Source: Ktedonobacterales bacterium | Lineage (GTDB): Bacteria; Chloroflexota; Ktedonobacteria; Ktedonobacterales; JADMIN01 | Direction of reading: 5' to 3' | Assembly (NCBI GenBank): GCA_015478575.1 | Contig: JADMIN010000001.1 | Coordinates: forward strand, 1-63,167 | DNA: 63,167 bases | In this document: positions 46,197 through 54,327 of the stretch, piece after piece | How the letters are laid out: each line of letters starts with the position of its first letter | Numbering within the stretch: the first letter of the stretch is position 1 | Translations under genes and position numbers: made by a program | Notes under the pieces: generated by a model | What the model saw: only the letters and a program-made list of their open reading frames with translations | Told to the model about the DNA's origin: nothing | Database searches by the model: none

Positions 46197-47669
46197 TTAG
46201 AAGGGCCATTGAAAGTCAGAGGCGGCGGGCGGCTGCTGCTGTTGTGGCTGTGGCTGCTGTGGCTGCTGTGCTGGTTGTCCAGCAGCCGTTTCGGGGTGTG
46301 CGGGACTAGCGGTGTTCGTGCGTTCCACCTGCACGCCGCGCTCGGCCATGAGCTGCTGGCGCATCGCTACGCGCTGCCGCATCTCGGCGGCGAGGTCACG
46401 GGTACGGGCCAACTCGGTATGCAGGGCGTAGCGGGTCGCATCCATGGCGTGGTCGTTTTGCTTGAGCGGCTTCTCGTCGGGGTTACGTTCTTGCCCCTCG
46501 GTCGTGGCGTATTGATAGCTGCCGTACTCGGCAATCGTGTGGACACAGGCGGGTGCGACGTACAACCCGCGTGTGCCGTCCGCTCGCGGCGCCAGGAGCC
46601 GTGAGACGGTCTGTATCCCGGCTTTGATGCTGTTGTCGGCGGCACGCACTCTCGCGCTCAGCTTCGCGTCGGCCAGCGCCCTGTTGGCTTCCTCGATGTG
46701 TTCTGGTTCGTCGGGTCCGGCGTACCACGTCTGTACGCTGTACTTGCGCGTCATTGCAACCAGTGTCGGCAGCACCGTCTCATGCAGCGGCACGCGGCGC
46801 TCGTAGAACTCATCGAGTTGCCACGCCCGCCCATCGCCGTCCAGACCGAAGGGAAGGAGCACGGACGGGTTGGTGAAGCCCCAGTCAATGCCGCCGATCA
46901 CGCGAGCGAACGACTTGCCTACGGGCGGCGCTTGCACGTGCGTGTCAGGTGCGGTCGGCTCACTCTCGAAGCGATAGACCAAGCCCTCAAACGCCGTAAA
47001 CAGCCCGAGCACTTCCTGGTCATAGAACGCGCCCTCGTAGCCCAGGCTGTCTACGTAGCCTTCGGGGAGGTTGACAGCGTTTTCGAGCGTGGAGGCGCGG
47101 AACAATTGATGATGGGGCTGCAAGTGGCCCTCGAAGTCGCGCCAGAAGCCGTCCCTGCCGTGGGGCGTGCCCGTGGCCCATGCGATGGGCGTCTGTCCCT
47201 GTTGGCGCAAGCGGCCTTTGAGCACCTGCCACGCATAGTAGCCGCAGAGCGGGGCTTCATCCAGCCAATACCAGGCGAGGTTGAGGCCGCGCACGCGGTC
47301 CGGCTCGTCCAGCGAGCGAAACAGGATTTCGGCCCCGTTGGCGAGCGTCAGGTGCTGCTCGCTGCGATTGTACGAGCGATACGCCTCACGCGGCAGCAGG
47401 GAGAAGAAGCTGCGGGCGGTAGTGTCGCGCAGCATGGGGTAGGTGGGAGCGCCGATGAGGCCAAGGCTGCCGGGCATCGTCAGCGCCCGAATGATGGAGC
47501 GCACACTGCCCGCGTAGGTTTTGCCCGCACCAATCCCGCCGACGTAGAAACTGTACGGAGCCGTGCTATCCACGAACGCCCGTTGCTTGGGCCGCAGCAC
47601 GAAATGCAGATCAAGCGCGCCGCTTGTCAGTGTGCTGCCGCGCGGCTTAGAGGCTGAACGGGCTGCCAT
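46197..47669 (-). CDS. Terminase large subunit
   Basis: 490 aa. ATPase domain with Walker A YVGGIGAGKTYAG, Walker B WYWLDEAP, coupling motif ATGTPHGRDGF. Nuclease domain with IGGIDWGFTNP, DEPEHIEEANRA and LKQNDHAMDATRYALHTEL. A Gln/Pro-rich tail. Drives packaging with TerS and portal. ATG 47669 overlaps the TerS stop by 23 bases. Confidence 0.92.
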   Translation of the reverse strand: MAARSASKPRGSTLTSGALDLHFVLRPKQRAFVDSTAPYSFYVGGIGAGKTYAGSVRSIIRALTMPGSLGLIGAPTYPMLRDTTARSFFSLLPREAYRSYNRSEQHLTLANGAEILFRSLDEPDRVRGLNLAWYWLDEAPLCGYYAWQVLKGRLRQQGQTPIAWATGTPHGRDGFWRDFEGHLQPHHQLFRASTLENAVNLPEGYVDSLGYEGAFYDQEVLGLFTAFEGLVYRFESEPTAPDTHVQAPPVGKSFARVIGGIDWGFTNPSVLLPFGLDGDGRAWQLDEFYERRVPLHETVLPTLVAMTRKYSVQTWYAGPDEPEHIEEANRALADAKLSARVRAADNSIKAGIQTVSRLLAPRADGTRGLYVAPACVHTIAEYGSYQYATTEGQERNPDEKPLKQNDHAMDATRYALHTELARTRDLAAEMRQRVAMRQQLMAERGVQVERTNTASPAHPETAAGQPAQQPQQPQPQQQQPPAASDFQWPF

Positions 47670-48186
47670 GCGGTGCTGTCCCTACTTCGCGGTTGTCGGT
47701 TTCGATGATGATGCGAATGGTTGAAGCCCCCTCACCCTCTCGCGACCGCTCGCGGAACTCTGGCAATCGCGCCGTGGCGAGTTTGGCAAGCAGGGACGAG
47801 TCATACTTGTGCTGCATCAGTGGTTTGCCGCCGACGTACACGACCTTGCCCATACTCACCACTGGCTCATCCCATCCCCGGATGGCATGCTCGTGAATGG
47901 CGGCGCGTATCACGTCGCACGCTTCCGCTTCCGCCTGCTTGTACCGTAGGCTGAATGCCTCATCATGCTCCTGCCATGCGTACATCGTCTGCCGCGAGAC
48001 ACCGGCCCGCTTACACGCGGCGGTGACGTTGGCAGAGGCGGCGAAGGCGTCCAGGAATGCGGCCTGCGCTCGTTCACGCTCAGCCTTGCGCAACTTCACA
48101 CCGCTAGGACGCTTGCGTGGCGCTGCCTCGCGCATTGTGTGCGTAAGCGCGTCAGGGTCGTCAGGCTGTGTTCTACGCTGTGGCAT
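47647..48186 (-). CDS. Terminase small subunit
   Basis: 179 aa. HTH at residues about 42-72 (AFAASANVTAACKRAGVSRQ, TMYAWQEHDEAFSLRYKQAE) followed by helical oligomerisation region (ACDVIRAAIHEHAIRGWDEP) and KYDSSLLAKLATARLPEFRE, matching small terminases of the phBC6A51 class. Recognises pac/cos DNA. Directly upstream of TerL. Confidence 0.85.
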   Translation of the reverse strand: MPQRRTQPDDPDALTHTMREAAPRKRPSGVKLRKAERERAQAAFLDAFAASANVTAACKRAGVSRQTMYAWQEHDEAFSLRYKQAEAEACDVIRAAIHEHAIRGWDEPVVSMGKVVYVGGKPLMQHKYDSSLLAKLATARLPEFRERSREGEGASTIRIIIETDNREVGTAPHGSPFSL

Positions 48187-48898
48187 GCTCAGGCTCGCTT
48201 ATCCGTTGCAGCAGTGTGGCCTCGCGTCCGGTTTCCGCTTCGTAGCGCCGCAGGATGACATCACAATAGCGCGGGTCTATCTCGACTGCACGGCACGTTC
48301 TGCCGAGCCGCTCTGCGGCAATCAGTGTCGTCCCACTGCCTGCAAACGGCTCATACACCACGTCGCCGTCATGGCTACTATTCGCCAACATCGCCGCGAC
48401 AAGCGCGATAGGCTTCATGGTTGGATGATCTTCGCTTCGCCTAGGACGCGGCACTTCGAAGACACTATCCAGTGTGCGGTCATCAGTGAAGTAATGCGCT
48501 CCGTTTTGGAGCCAGCCGTAGAGGATGGGTTCGTGGCGATAGTGATAGTCTGAGCGCCCGAAAACAAACACGTCTTTCACCCACACGAGGCCAGCCCGAT
48601 ACTGGAAGCCGCTATCATTCATGGCATCAATGAAGCGCCTATGTAGCGGCGCCGCCGGGGCCGCTACATAGGCGCTTGCCCCTACAGTACTGTAGTGGGC
48701 TGCCAACGTAAGCGCATTCGTCAACATCTGCTGAACCATCGGCTCCGGCAGCGTGTCGTTTGCCACCTCTTTGCCGTCTGTGCGGCGATGCAGCCGCTTG
48801 GCTTCCTCGACTGAGAGATTGGATTGATATGCGACGCCATATGGCGGGTCAGTCCAGATGCACTGAAACGCCTTCGCCCCATCCATCAGCCGCGCCAC
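48173..48898 (-). CDS. DNA methyltransferase domain, probably second half of a split ParB-methylase
   Basis: At least 241 aa. Motif IV CIWTDPPYGVAY (DPPY, adenine or N4-cytosine type), HEPILYGWLQNGAHYF, HPTMKPIALVAAMLANSSHD and motif I VVYEPFAGSGTTLIAAERLG. The frame is open without a start up to about 49157, and encodes GDLWQLGEHRLLCGDSTKRE, which in homologues links the ParB domain to the methylase. The shown GTG start is only the first available. See the frameshift finding. Confidence 0.75.
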   Translation of the reverse strand: MARLMDGAKAFQCIWTDPPYGVAYQSNLSVEEAKRLHRRTDGKEVANDTLPEPMVQQMLTNALTLAAHYSTVGASAYVAAPAAPLHRRFIDAMNDSGFQYRAGLVWVKDVFVFGRSDYHYRHEPILYGWLQNGAHYFTDDRTLDSVFEVPRPRRSEDHPTMKPIALVAAMLANSSHDGDVVYEPFAGSGTTLIAAERLGRTCRAVEIDPRYCDVILRRYEAETGREATLLQRISEPEHATA

Positions 48899-48942
48899 GT
48901 CCTCGCGCTTCGTGCTATCGCCGCACAGTAGCCGATGCTCGC

Positions 48943-49380
48943 CTAGCTGCCACAGGTCGCCGCTCTGGCAGCGCGTGGGGCCGCTCTCGTCCGGTGTTGT
49001 GTCGAAGTCATCGCCGCCGCCGCATCCTGGTCCGTGCCCGCCAGCCGTGCCAGCGGGTCGAACGTCGCGAGCAGCGCGTCCGCTTCCTCTGCCGTCAGGT
49101 CCGTCACCAGCACCGGCAGCGGCGTGTCGCCTAGCTCCTCGGCCCGCAGGTGGCCGTCAATCAGCATCAGGCGGCCATCCGGTAGCCGGCGCACTAACTC
49201 CGCGCCGGCGAAGCCCACGCGGTCAAGCGTGTCATGCAGGTAGCGGCGTTGCGCATCATTGTGGAGCCGCCAGTTCTTCGGATTGGGCACCAGCTCTGAG
49301 GCCGGCACGCGGCGGAAGTCCACCACGCGATCACGGATGGCTGGCATGTCCGGTTGCATGTGTTGGTTACGCTTTGCCAT
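48943..49380 (-). CDS. ParB-like nuclease domain, probably first half of a split ParB-methylase
   Basis: 145 aa. VDFRRVPASELVPNPKNWRL, LHDTLDRVGFAGAELVRRL, GRLMLIDGHLRAEELGDTPL, TAEEADALLATFDPLARLAG are a textbook ParB-N domain of the methylase-fused type. It then runs into an unrelated tail (TSTQHRTRAAPRAARAATCG) and stops at 48943, consistent with a one-base loss near 49010-49020. ATG 49380 overlaps the next upstream gene. Confidence 0.75.
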   Translation of the reverse strand: MAKRNQHMQPDMPAIRDRVVDFRRVPASELVPNPKNWRLHNDAQRRYLHDTLDRVGFAGAELVRRLPDGRLMLIDGHLRAEELGDTPLPVLVTDLTAEEADALLATFDPLARLAGTDQDAAAAMTSTQHRTRAAPRAARAATCGS

Positions 49381-49678
49381 GCTCGGTGCTTTCTACCGGC
49401 ACGTCTGCCGCTATCGCCGCGTCCAGCGCCGCCAATTCGCGCTGTGCCTGGTCCGCTTTCGCCGCCGCGCGCTGCATCTGGGCCGGTGTCGGGCGCGTCA
49501 CCCGCAGCCGGCGCGTCGTGACGGGCGCGGTACGGCTGGCGTACCATTCAGGCGCGGCGACGATCTGCGCATGGCGCGGGTCCAGCGGTGCGCCGGTCAG
49601 CAGGTCACGCGGGATTGCGCGTCGCGGGCGAGCTGGACGCGCCAGTTGTGTGCTGGATGGGGATATGGAAGTCGTCAT
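49367..49678 (-). CDS. Hypothetical protein upstream of the packaging genes (103 aa)
   Basis: MTTSISPSSTQLARPARPRR, LLTGAPLDPRHAQIVAAPEW, then a helical C-terminus (AQMQRAAAKADQAQRELAAL). No SD of note at ATG 49678, but position at the head of the late block and a 14-base overlap with the ParB gene support it. No family. Confidence 0.5.
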   Translation of the reverse strand: MTTSISPSSTQLARPARPRRAIPRDLLTGAPLDPRHAQIVAAPEWYASRTAPVTTRRLRVTRPTPAQMQRAAAKADQAQRELAALDAAIAADVPVESTEHGKA

Positions 49679-50022
49679 GGAATGAATGTTCTCAGTGCGG
49701 GGAGAGATGGAGAGGGGTGAGCGTGTCTCGGCGTTGCTGGCGCAGCCGTCCGAGAAACCTGGGCCGTTAGCGCCATCATACCCAGGACTTTCGCGCTCAC
49801 TCGTTCGTGGGAAGGAAACACGGAAGCCGCCACCATTGGCGGTGACGGCCCGTGCGCTCGCGAGCAGCCCTGTTTTCGGGCTAAAAGTCTGTACACAATG
49901 TGTTTTAGGGTATAGGGGTCTATCGTCTGACACGTGCCGGACCACTCAGCAGGTGAGCTTCCGGCGGGTTGCCGCCCGGATGGATGCTATGCGATTGTGT
50001 GTATGGTGCCTGCGCTGCGTTG
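49679..50022. other. 344-base gap ahead of the late (packaging) genes
   Basis: No convincing gene: a plus-strand open frame here (49686-50051) is basic, Cys-rich and lacks an SD. Contents: a perfect GCTCGCGAGC palindrome (49856-49865), a small stem AGCCC/GGGCT with a 7-nt loop (49866-49882), and an AT-rich stretch near 49880-49920. No clear host-type promoter is seen in either direction. A phage-specific late promoter read by a phage sigma would be expected around here. Confidence 0.5.
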
Positions 50023-50724
50023 TTAGCCTGCCACCTCGCCTGTCACCATAGGTCCGCCGGTACGGTCCAGCACGCCCGGCGCGTGCCACACCTCAATCTC
50101 CGGCCCGATGCGACCACCGAGGCCGTACATGTGCCGCACGAACCGCGCGATGCGCCGCTCGGTGCGTGACACCCACACGGCGCTGTGCCCGTACTCCGTC
50201 GCCACCGCCGTCATGTCGCGTCCGTCGCGCCGCACGGCCAGAATGGCCGCGATAGCTTGCCGGTCACGCATGCCGGGGAACGCCCGCAGCACGCCGCGAT
50301 GCACGTAGTCCACGCGCCACCACTCCCAGCAGGTGAGCCGTTCGGCCCGCACACTGTTGGGCACCACTGGCGCGATGTACTCCACGAACGCCGGGGACCA
50401 CGCCAGCCCACCGGCATACTTGCCGAGCCGCGCCGCGTGTGAGCCGTTCGCACGGTCCATCCGCGAGAAGCCGCTGTGGATGCTGAGCGGGATTGGCTTG
50501 CGCTGCGTCTGATCGCGTCGCGCATCCCAGTCTCGCACCGGCACCGTCGGCACGCTGCCATCGCTGACGAGATACGTCCCGAACAGCGGGTCCGTGTTCG
50601 CGCTCGTCTTGCGGACGGCAGGCGGTGTGCGCTCCGTCGAGGCGTGGTCGCTGGTGACGCGGGCCGTTTGACTGCCACTATGGGCCGTCTGCCGCCGCTG
50701 TGACCGCCTGGCTCGTTTCCCCAC
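50023..50724 (-). CDS. HTH protein, candidate late-gene regulator
   Basis: 233 aa. Basic N-terminus (VGKRARRSQRRQT), a middle region (FGTYLVSDGSVPTVPVRDWD, GKYAGGLAWSPAFVEYIAPV, VRAERLTCWEWWRVDYVHRG) and a C-terminal HTH (MTAVATEYGHSAVWVSRTER). GTG 50724 follows GGAG by 5 bases. Expressed from the consensus promoter at 50799-50828 and placed immediately upstream of the late packaging genes, so a late activator is a reasonable inference. No family recognised for the middle domain. Confidence 0.55.
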   Translation of the reverse strand: MGKRARRSQRRQTAHSGSQTARVTSDHASTERTPPAVRKTSANTDPLFGTYLVSDGSVPTVPVRDWDARRDQTQRKPIPLSIHSGFSRMDRANGSHAARLGKYAGGLAWSPAFVEYIAPVVPNSVRAERLTCWEWWRVDYVHRGVLRAFPGMRDRQAIAAILAVRRDGRDMTAVATEYGHSAVWVSRTERRIARFVRHMYGLGGRIGPEIEVWHAPGVLDRTGGPMVTGEVAG

Positions 50725-50798
50725 GTTCGCTCCGCGTGTGCTCGTTCTTCCGTCGCCGGGTGTCGCTCGCACGCACGCGCACTTCGCGTTCACTCCCC

Positions 50799-50828
50799 AG
50801 TGTACCTGAGCCGTTTTGTTTTTGTCAA
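50799..50828 (-). promoter_or_regulatory. Consensus leftward promoter (TTGACA-N18-TACACT)
   Basis: -35 TTGACA at 50828-50823, -10 TACACT at 50804-50799 on the minus strand. Serves the HTH gene at 50724. The 22-bp shared element lies 11 bp upstream of the -35. Confidence 0.8.
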
Positions 50829-50839
50829 GTGCCTGTGAC

Positions 50840-50861
50840 AACGTCATAACGATTAGGGCGC
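50840..50861. repeat. 22-bp shared element, copy 1
   Basis: AACGTCATAACGATTAGGGC followed by GC; 20 of 22 bases match the element at 60517-60538. Placed between the MT-A70 stop and the 50.8-kb promoter. Likely a binding site or alternative promoter. Confidence 0.55.
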
Positions 50862-50863
50862 GA

Positions 50864-51478
50864 TTAGGACGCGGTTTCGCCAAACAGGAATGGTTGCGCG
50901 GGAAACTCCCCCTCCTGATTGCTGAAGGCGGTGTCCCAACCGGGCCACTGCTGGCGTGCGAACAGTTCCAGATAGGGACCATCGAATAGCCGCATGATGC
51001 GCCCGTACTGCTCGTCCGGCTTCCGGCTGTGCTGACGCTTGGGTGTCTCGATGATTTGCGGCACGTCACGAGCTTGGCGTTTGACACCGTTGCCACGGGT
51101 GCCGAGTAGACACACCTCCGCGTTGCCGCGTGTGTAATGTCCCAGGCCAGTGTAGTAGTTGCCCGTCGTCCGGTTCGTCTTGACCCAGGTAAACGCCACC
51201 GTTTTGTACGTGAACCCCCAGGCATCAAGGACCGCCAACCCATCAGGCAGGCACGGCATTGTCACCCACAGGAATAGCGCGCTATCACGAGCCGCGAAGG
51301 TGCTGACTGGCAACCGTGTGATCTGCTCAAGGCTCATGGTGGAATAGTGCGCAGCGGCGACGCGCTTCCCATCAAGGCGGCTACCATCACGCTTCATCAA
51401 TGGCTTAGGCGTACTCCACACCCGATAACTCCACGGCGGGTTCGCCAGAATAACCCGGTACTGCTGCCCTTCCATCAT
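50864..51478 (-). CDS. MT-A70-like N6-adenine methyltransferase
   Basis: 204 aa. Catalytic motif reads ANPPWSY (NPPW in place of DPPW), then HYSTMSLEQITRLPV, SALFLWVTMPCLPDGLAVLD, FTWVKTNRTTGNYYTGLGHY with the family-typical G-G-Y-R--E, and KPDEQYGRIMRLFDGPYLEL. Predicted to methylate adenine in DNA, probably for defence evasion. ATGA overlap with the sigma gene upstream. The N in place of D lowers certainty about activity. Confidence 0.8.
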   Translation of the reverse strand: MMEGQQYRVILANPPWSYRVWSTPKPLMKRDGSRLDGKRVAAAHYSTMSLEQITRLPVSTFAARDSALFLWVTMPCLPDGLAVLDAWGFTYKTVAFTWVKTNRTTGNYYTGLGHYTRGNAEVCLLGTRGNGVKRQARDVPQIIETPKRQHSRKPDEQYGRIMRLFDGPYLELFARQQWPGWDTAFSNQEGEFPAQPFLFGETAS

Positions 51479-52644
51479 GATACCGCCTCCCCATCATCCG
51501 CGAGCATGGCGGTGCGCAGCCGCTCCAGCGCGTGCGCCTCCACCTGCCGGATGCGCTCACGGGAGACGTTGAAGCGGTTGCCGATGTCGAGCAGCGTTTG
51601 CGGCACACCGCCGTCGAGGCCGTAGCGCAGCGTCAGCACCAGCAATTCGCGGTCGCTCAATAGCGACGCGAGCCAGCCGCGCAAGCGGTCCCATTCCACC
51701 GCCGCCAGCGCCGTCGCCTCCACGTCTACCGACGGGTCCGCGATCAACTCCAGGTACGACGGCTCACTGCCCCTGCCGCCGGCGTGCTGATGGTCCTCCG
51801 GGCTGCCACCGCCGCCGAGCTTGTGCGCCTGCCCGCGCGGCGTGATCTGTGAGAAGTGCAGCGTCGGCTCACCGAGCGCCTCGCCGTTGCCGGTCTCGCG
51901 CTGCATGCGCCGCACGGTGCGCAGATCGTCCACGCGTGCGCCCGCGTCCAGCAGGTCATCGTCGGTGGGTTCGTGTCCGTCGTGCAGCGCGAGGTAGGCG
52001 AGCCGCACGCGTTCCACCCGCCGCAGCTTGTCGCGCAGGTGGATTGGCACCCGCAGCGCGTCACTCATGTTGTCGAACTCGCGCCCGATGCGCTGGCGTA
52101 TCCACAGCGTCGCGTAGGTGGAGAAGGTAAAGCCCATCTCCGGCTGGTAGAGGTCTATCGCGTGCCACAGCCCTTCCGCGCCGGCGCTCATCAGGTCGAG
52201 GATGTCCAGCGCCGCCCGCTGGAAGCGGCGATTGGCCGAGGCCAGCGCGATCACCAGCCGCAAATTGTGGTTGAACAGCGCGTGCTTCGCCGTGACGCAG
52301 CAACCGCACGCCCGTGGGGGCGTCGCGTCACCCGCGCGAACCTGCCGCGCAATCGCCAGCTCCTGCTCACGTGAGAGTAGCGGGTAGCGTTGCACGTCGG
52401 CCACGAACAGGCTGAGCAGGTCGAGGCTGCCGGTGCCGCCGTGCCCGGTGTGGCCTTGCAGCGGCTTCATGTCGCGCTGCCCCGTGCTCCCCGCGCCGCG
52501 TTCGCCGTCAACGCCGAAGTGTACGCTCAGCCGGTGGGGACGTGGCGCGGCGGGCGCGGGCGCGTCGCTACTATCGTCGTCATCCACGTCCGCCAGGAAG
52601 TCATCGTCCTCGTCATGGTCCTCGTGCAAATGTGCCGCTGCCAT
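51475..52644 (-). CDS. Primary-type (RpoD/SigA-like) sigma-70 factor
   Basis: 389 aa. Acidic N-terminus (HEDHDEDDDFLADVDDDDSS). Region 1.2 at about 76-103 (LLSLFVADVQRYPLLSREQE), region 2 at about 128-188 (NLRLVIALASANRRFQRAAL, ILDLMSAGAEGLWHAIDLYQ, FTFSTYATLWIRQRIGREFD), region 3 with LRVPIHLRDKLRRVE, region 4 at about 325-380 (LSDRELLVLTLRYGLDGGVP, NVSRERIRQVEAHALERLRT). Closest to group 1/2 host sigmas, rare in phages. A short Cys insert ACGCCVTAK interrupts the region 1.2-2 link. Could take over host core polymerase. Confidence 0.85.
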   Translation of the reverse strand: MAAAHLHEDHDEDDDFLADVDDDDSSDAPAPAAPRPHRLSVHFGVDGERGAGSTGQRDMKPLQGHTGHGGTGSLDLLSLFVADVQRYPLLSREQELAIARQVRAGDATPPRACGCCVTAKHALFNHNLRLVIALASANRRFQRAALDILDLMSAGAEGLWHAIDLYQPEMGFTFSTYATLWIRQRIGREFDNMSDALRVPIHLRDKLRRVERVRLAYLALHDGHEPTDDDLLDAGARVDDLRTVRRMQRETGNGEALGEPTLHFSQITPRGQAHKLGGGGSPEDHQHAGGRGSEPSYLELIADPSVDVEATALAAVEWDRLRGWLASLLSDRELLVLTLRYGLDGGVPQTLLDIGNRFNVSRERIRQVEAHALERLRTAMLADDGEAVS

Positions 52645-52667
52645 CGTTCCCGTCTCCCTTGCTGCCG

Positions 52668-52907
52668 CTATTGCCGTGGTCCCTCAATCTCAACATGCAC
52701 GCGCAACACGTCGCCCGGTTCCACAAGGGTGAGCGCCTTTTCCAATGCCGCCAGCGTTGCCGTCTTGACGCCTAACTCGCTCTGATCCTCATCCCGATAG
52801 GCGACGCGATAGGCCGGTGTCTCATCGTCTCGCTGTTCCACCGGCCGCTCTAAGCGCCACAACCGTCGTGCGACAACCGCATCGTGCAACTCATACCGCT
52901 TTGCCAT
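52668..52907 (-). CDS. Small beta-rich hypothetical protein (79 aa)
   Basis: MAKRYELHDAVVARRLWRLE, YRVAYRDEDQSELGVKTATL, VEPGDVLRVHVEIEGPRQ. Compact alpha/beta protein. ATG 52907 has GGGAGAC upstream and overlaps the next gene by 17 bases. No family recognised. Confidence 0.55.
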   Translation of the reverse strand: MAKRYELHDAVVARRLWRLERPVEQRDDETPAYRVAYRDEDQSELGVKTATLAALEKALTLVEPGDVLRVHVEIEGPRQ

Positions 52908-53130
52908 CTGCCGTCTCCCTCTGCCGCTCCGTCTCTGGCACCCACTCCGCGTCATAGTGATAGTTGAGGTCGGACAGTGTGTTATGCGCCTCAACCGCGC
53001 AGAACGCCATCATCGGAGCGCCCATCGCCACAAGCCCGCGTTTCCGTTCCGGCACATGCTCAGCCCGATTGCACTCCTGGCCGCAGGTGGCACATCGCAC
53101 GATGTACGTCCATAGTTGCTCGTCTGCCAT
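52891..53130 (-). CDS. Small zinc-binding-like protein (79 aa)
   Basis: VRCATCGQECNRAEHVPERK gives a Cys cluster (CATCGQEC), followed by MGAPMMAFCAVEAHNTLSDL. ATG 53130 lies after GGGAGAC. Overlaps 52668 gene. Possibly a nucleic-acid-binding partner of the nuclease upstream; not established. Confidence 0.5.
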   Translation of the reverse strand: MADEQLWTYIVRCATCGQECNRAEHVPERKRGLVAMGAPMMAFCAVEAHNTLSDLNYHYDAEWVPETERQRETADGKAV

Positions 53131-53166
53131 GCTTGTCTCCCTCGCTGTCTCACGCATCCAACACCG

Positions 53167-54327
53167 CTATGCCGTCATATCGTTGCCATCCGCCGCGCGC
53201 ATCACCGGAACAGCCGGGGCGCGCCCGTGCTCACGCAGCCAGCGCATACCATCGCTACACGCGCCAAGGCAGCCGCACCAGCCGCAGAGCGGCCCCACAC
53301 GCGCGGGAAAGTCGCCGCTCGCGCACGCCTGCTCGATCTGCCCCGCCACGCTCGCCACGTGCCGCGCGTACATGCGCACCTGCTCACTCGTGCGGGTCGT
53401 GGGCCGCGCGTCCGGCACACACGCGTAGCCCTCACCGTCCGGCGTCGCCACCACCGGCAGGGTGATGAACGTCACCCGCGACGCCGGCGCGTCCAGCGTC
53501 TCGCGTACCTGTTCAGCGAGCAGATAGGCACACGCCTGTTCTTTGCCGTGCTCATCGCCCGCGTTCCACGGCTTGCCGAGCACCTTCCAGTCCACGATGG
53601 TGCCGGGTCCGCCGTCCGGCCGCGTCACGGCGTCTATCCTGCCGGTGAAACGCCAGCCGGTGGCAGCGCCGTCCTCCACGTCATCCGGCAGTGGGAAGTC
53701 GAACGGCGTTTCCACCGCTAGCGGCTGATACCGCGCCTGCACGTGCTCCACGTAGGCGTGCAGCGCCGCCATGCCTTTGCGTTTGAGCTGGAACCGCTGC
53801 TCGTCGGCAATCAGCCCGGTCGGATCGTCATGGGCGAGCCGGGTGTCCAGCGCCTGTGTGAACGTGTGGATGAGTTGTGGATAACTGAGGCGTTTCTGTG
53901 TGGTTATCCACGCCGTGCCGTCCGCCTCGATGGCCTGATGCACCGCGTCCCCCAGGCAGAGCGCGGCAACGGGCGCTTGCGGCACGCGGTCAATCTTGGT
54001 GAGCTTCCAGCGCCTGGGACACTGCGTAAACTGTTCGATCTGGCTGTGCGAGATGCTGTGTTTGGGCTGTGTTGGCACGGGCTGTCTCCTCTCCTCAGTG
54101 GTTGTGGTCATTGTCGCTGTGGCTGGTGTGGCGATTGGTAGCGCCGGACGCGCCGCTAGCGCCTGGATGCCGCGCCGGATATCGTCAGTGCTGGCTCGCG
54201 TCGTGTAGCGCCCCCACGCGTCCGCGCCGGCCATGACCGCCAGATGTGGCGCGAGCGCGAGAAGCGGGTAGCCGTTGGCGGCGGCCCGGGCGGCGAGGCG
54301 GGCGCGGTGGGTGTTGGGCGCGGTCAT
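53167..54327 (-). CDS. Cas4/RecB-like PD-(D/E)XK exonuclease
   Basis: 386 aa. N-terminal 75 residues are a low-complexity region. Nuclease domain: HSISHSQIEQFTQCPRRWKL, CLGDAVHQAIEADG, FTGRIDAVTRPDGGPGTIVD followed by WK (the D...D-x-K active site), EQACAYLLAEQVRETL. A final LCGWCGCLGAC cluster with the Cys in FTQCPRRW can ligate a 4Fe-4S cluster as in Cas4/AddB nucleases. Sits in the replication module; probably processes ends during recombination. Overlaps dnaB by ATGA. Confidence 0.8.
   Translation of the reverse strand: MTAPNTHRARLAARAAANGYPLLALAPHLAVMAGADAWGRYTTRASTDDIRRGIQALAARPALPIATPATATMTTTTEERRQPVPTQPKHSISHSQIEQFTQCPRRWKLTKIDRVPQAPVAALCLGDAVHQAIEADGTAWITTQKRLSYPQLIHTFTQALDTRLAHDDPTGLIADEQRFQLKRKGMAALHAYVEHVQARYQPLAVETPFDFPLPDDVEDGAATGWRFTGRIDAVTRPDGGPGTIVDWKVLGKPWNAGDEHGKEQACAYLLAEQVRETLDAPASRVTFITLPVVATPDGEGYACVPDARPTTRTSEQVRMYARHVASVAGQIEQACASGDFPARVGPLCGWCGCLGACSDGMRWLREHGRAPAVPVMRAADGNDMTA

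Noticed and set aside
49686..50051. Plus-strand 121-aa ORF in the gap before packaging genes
   Set aside because: No SD, basic/Cys composition, and it runs into the HTH gene on the other strand.
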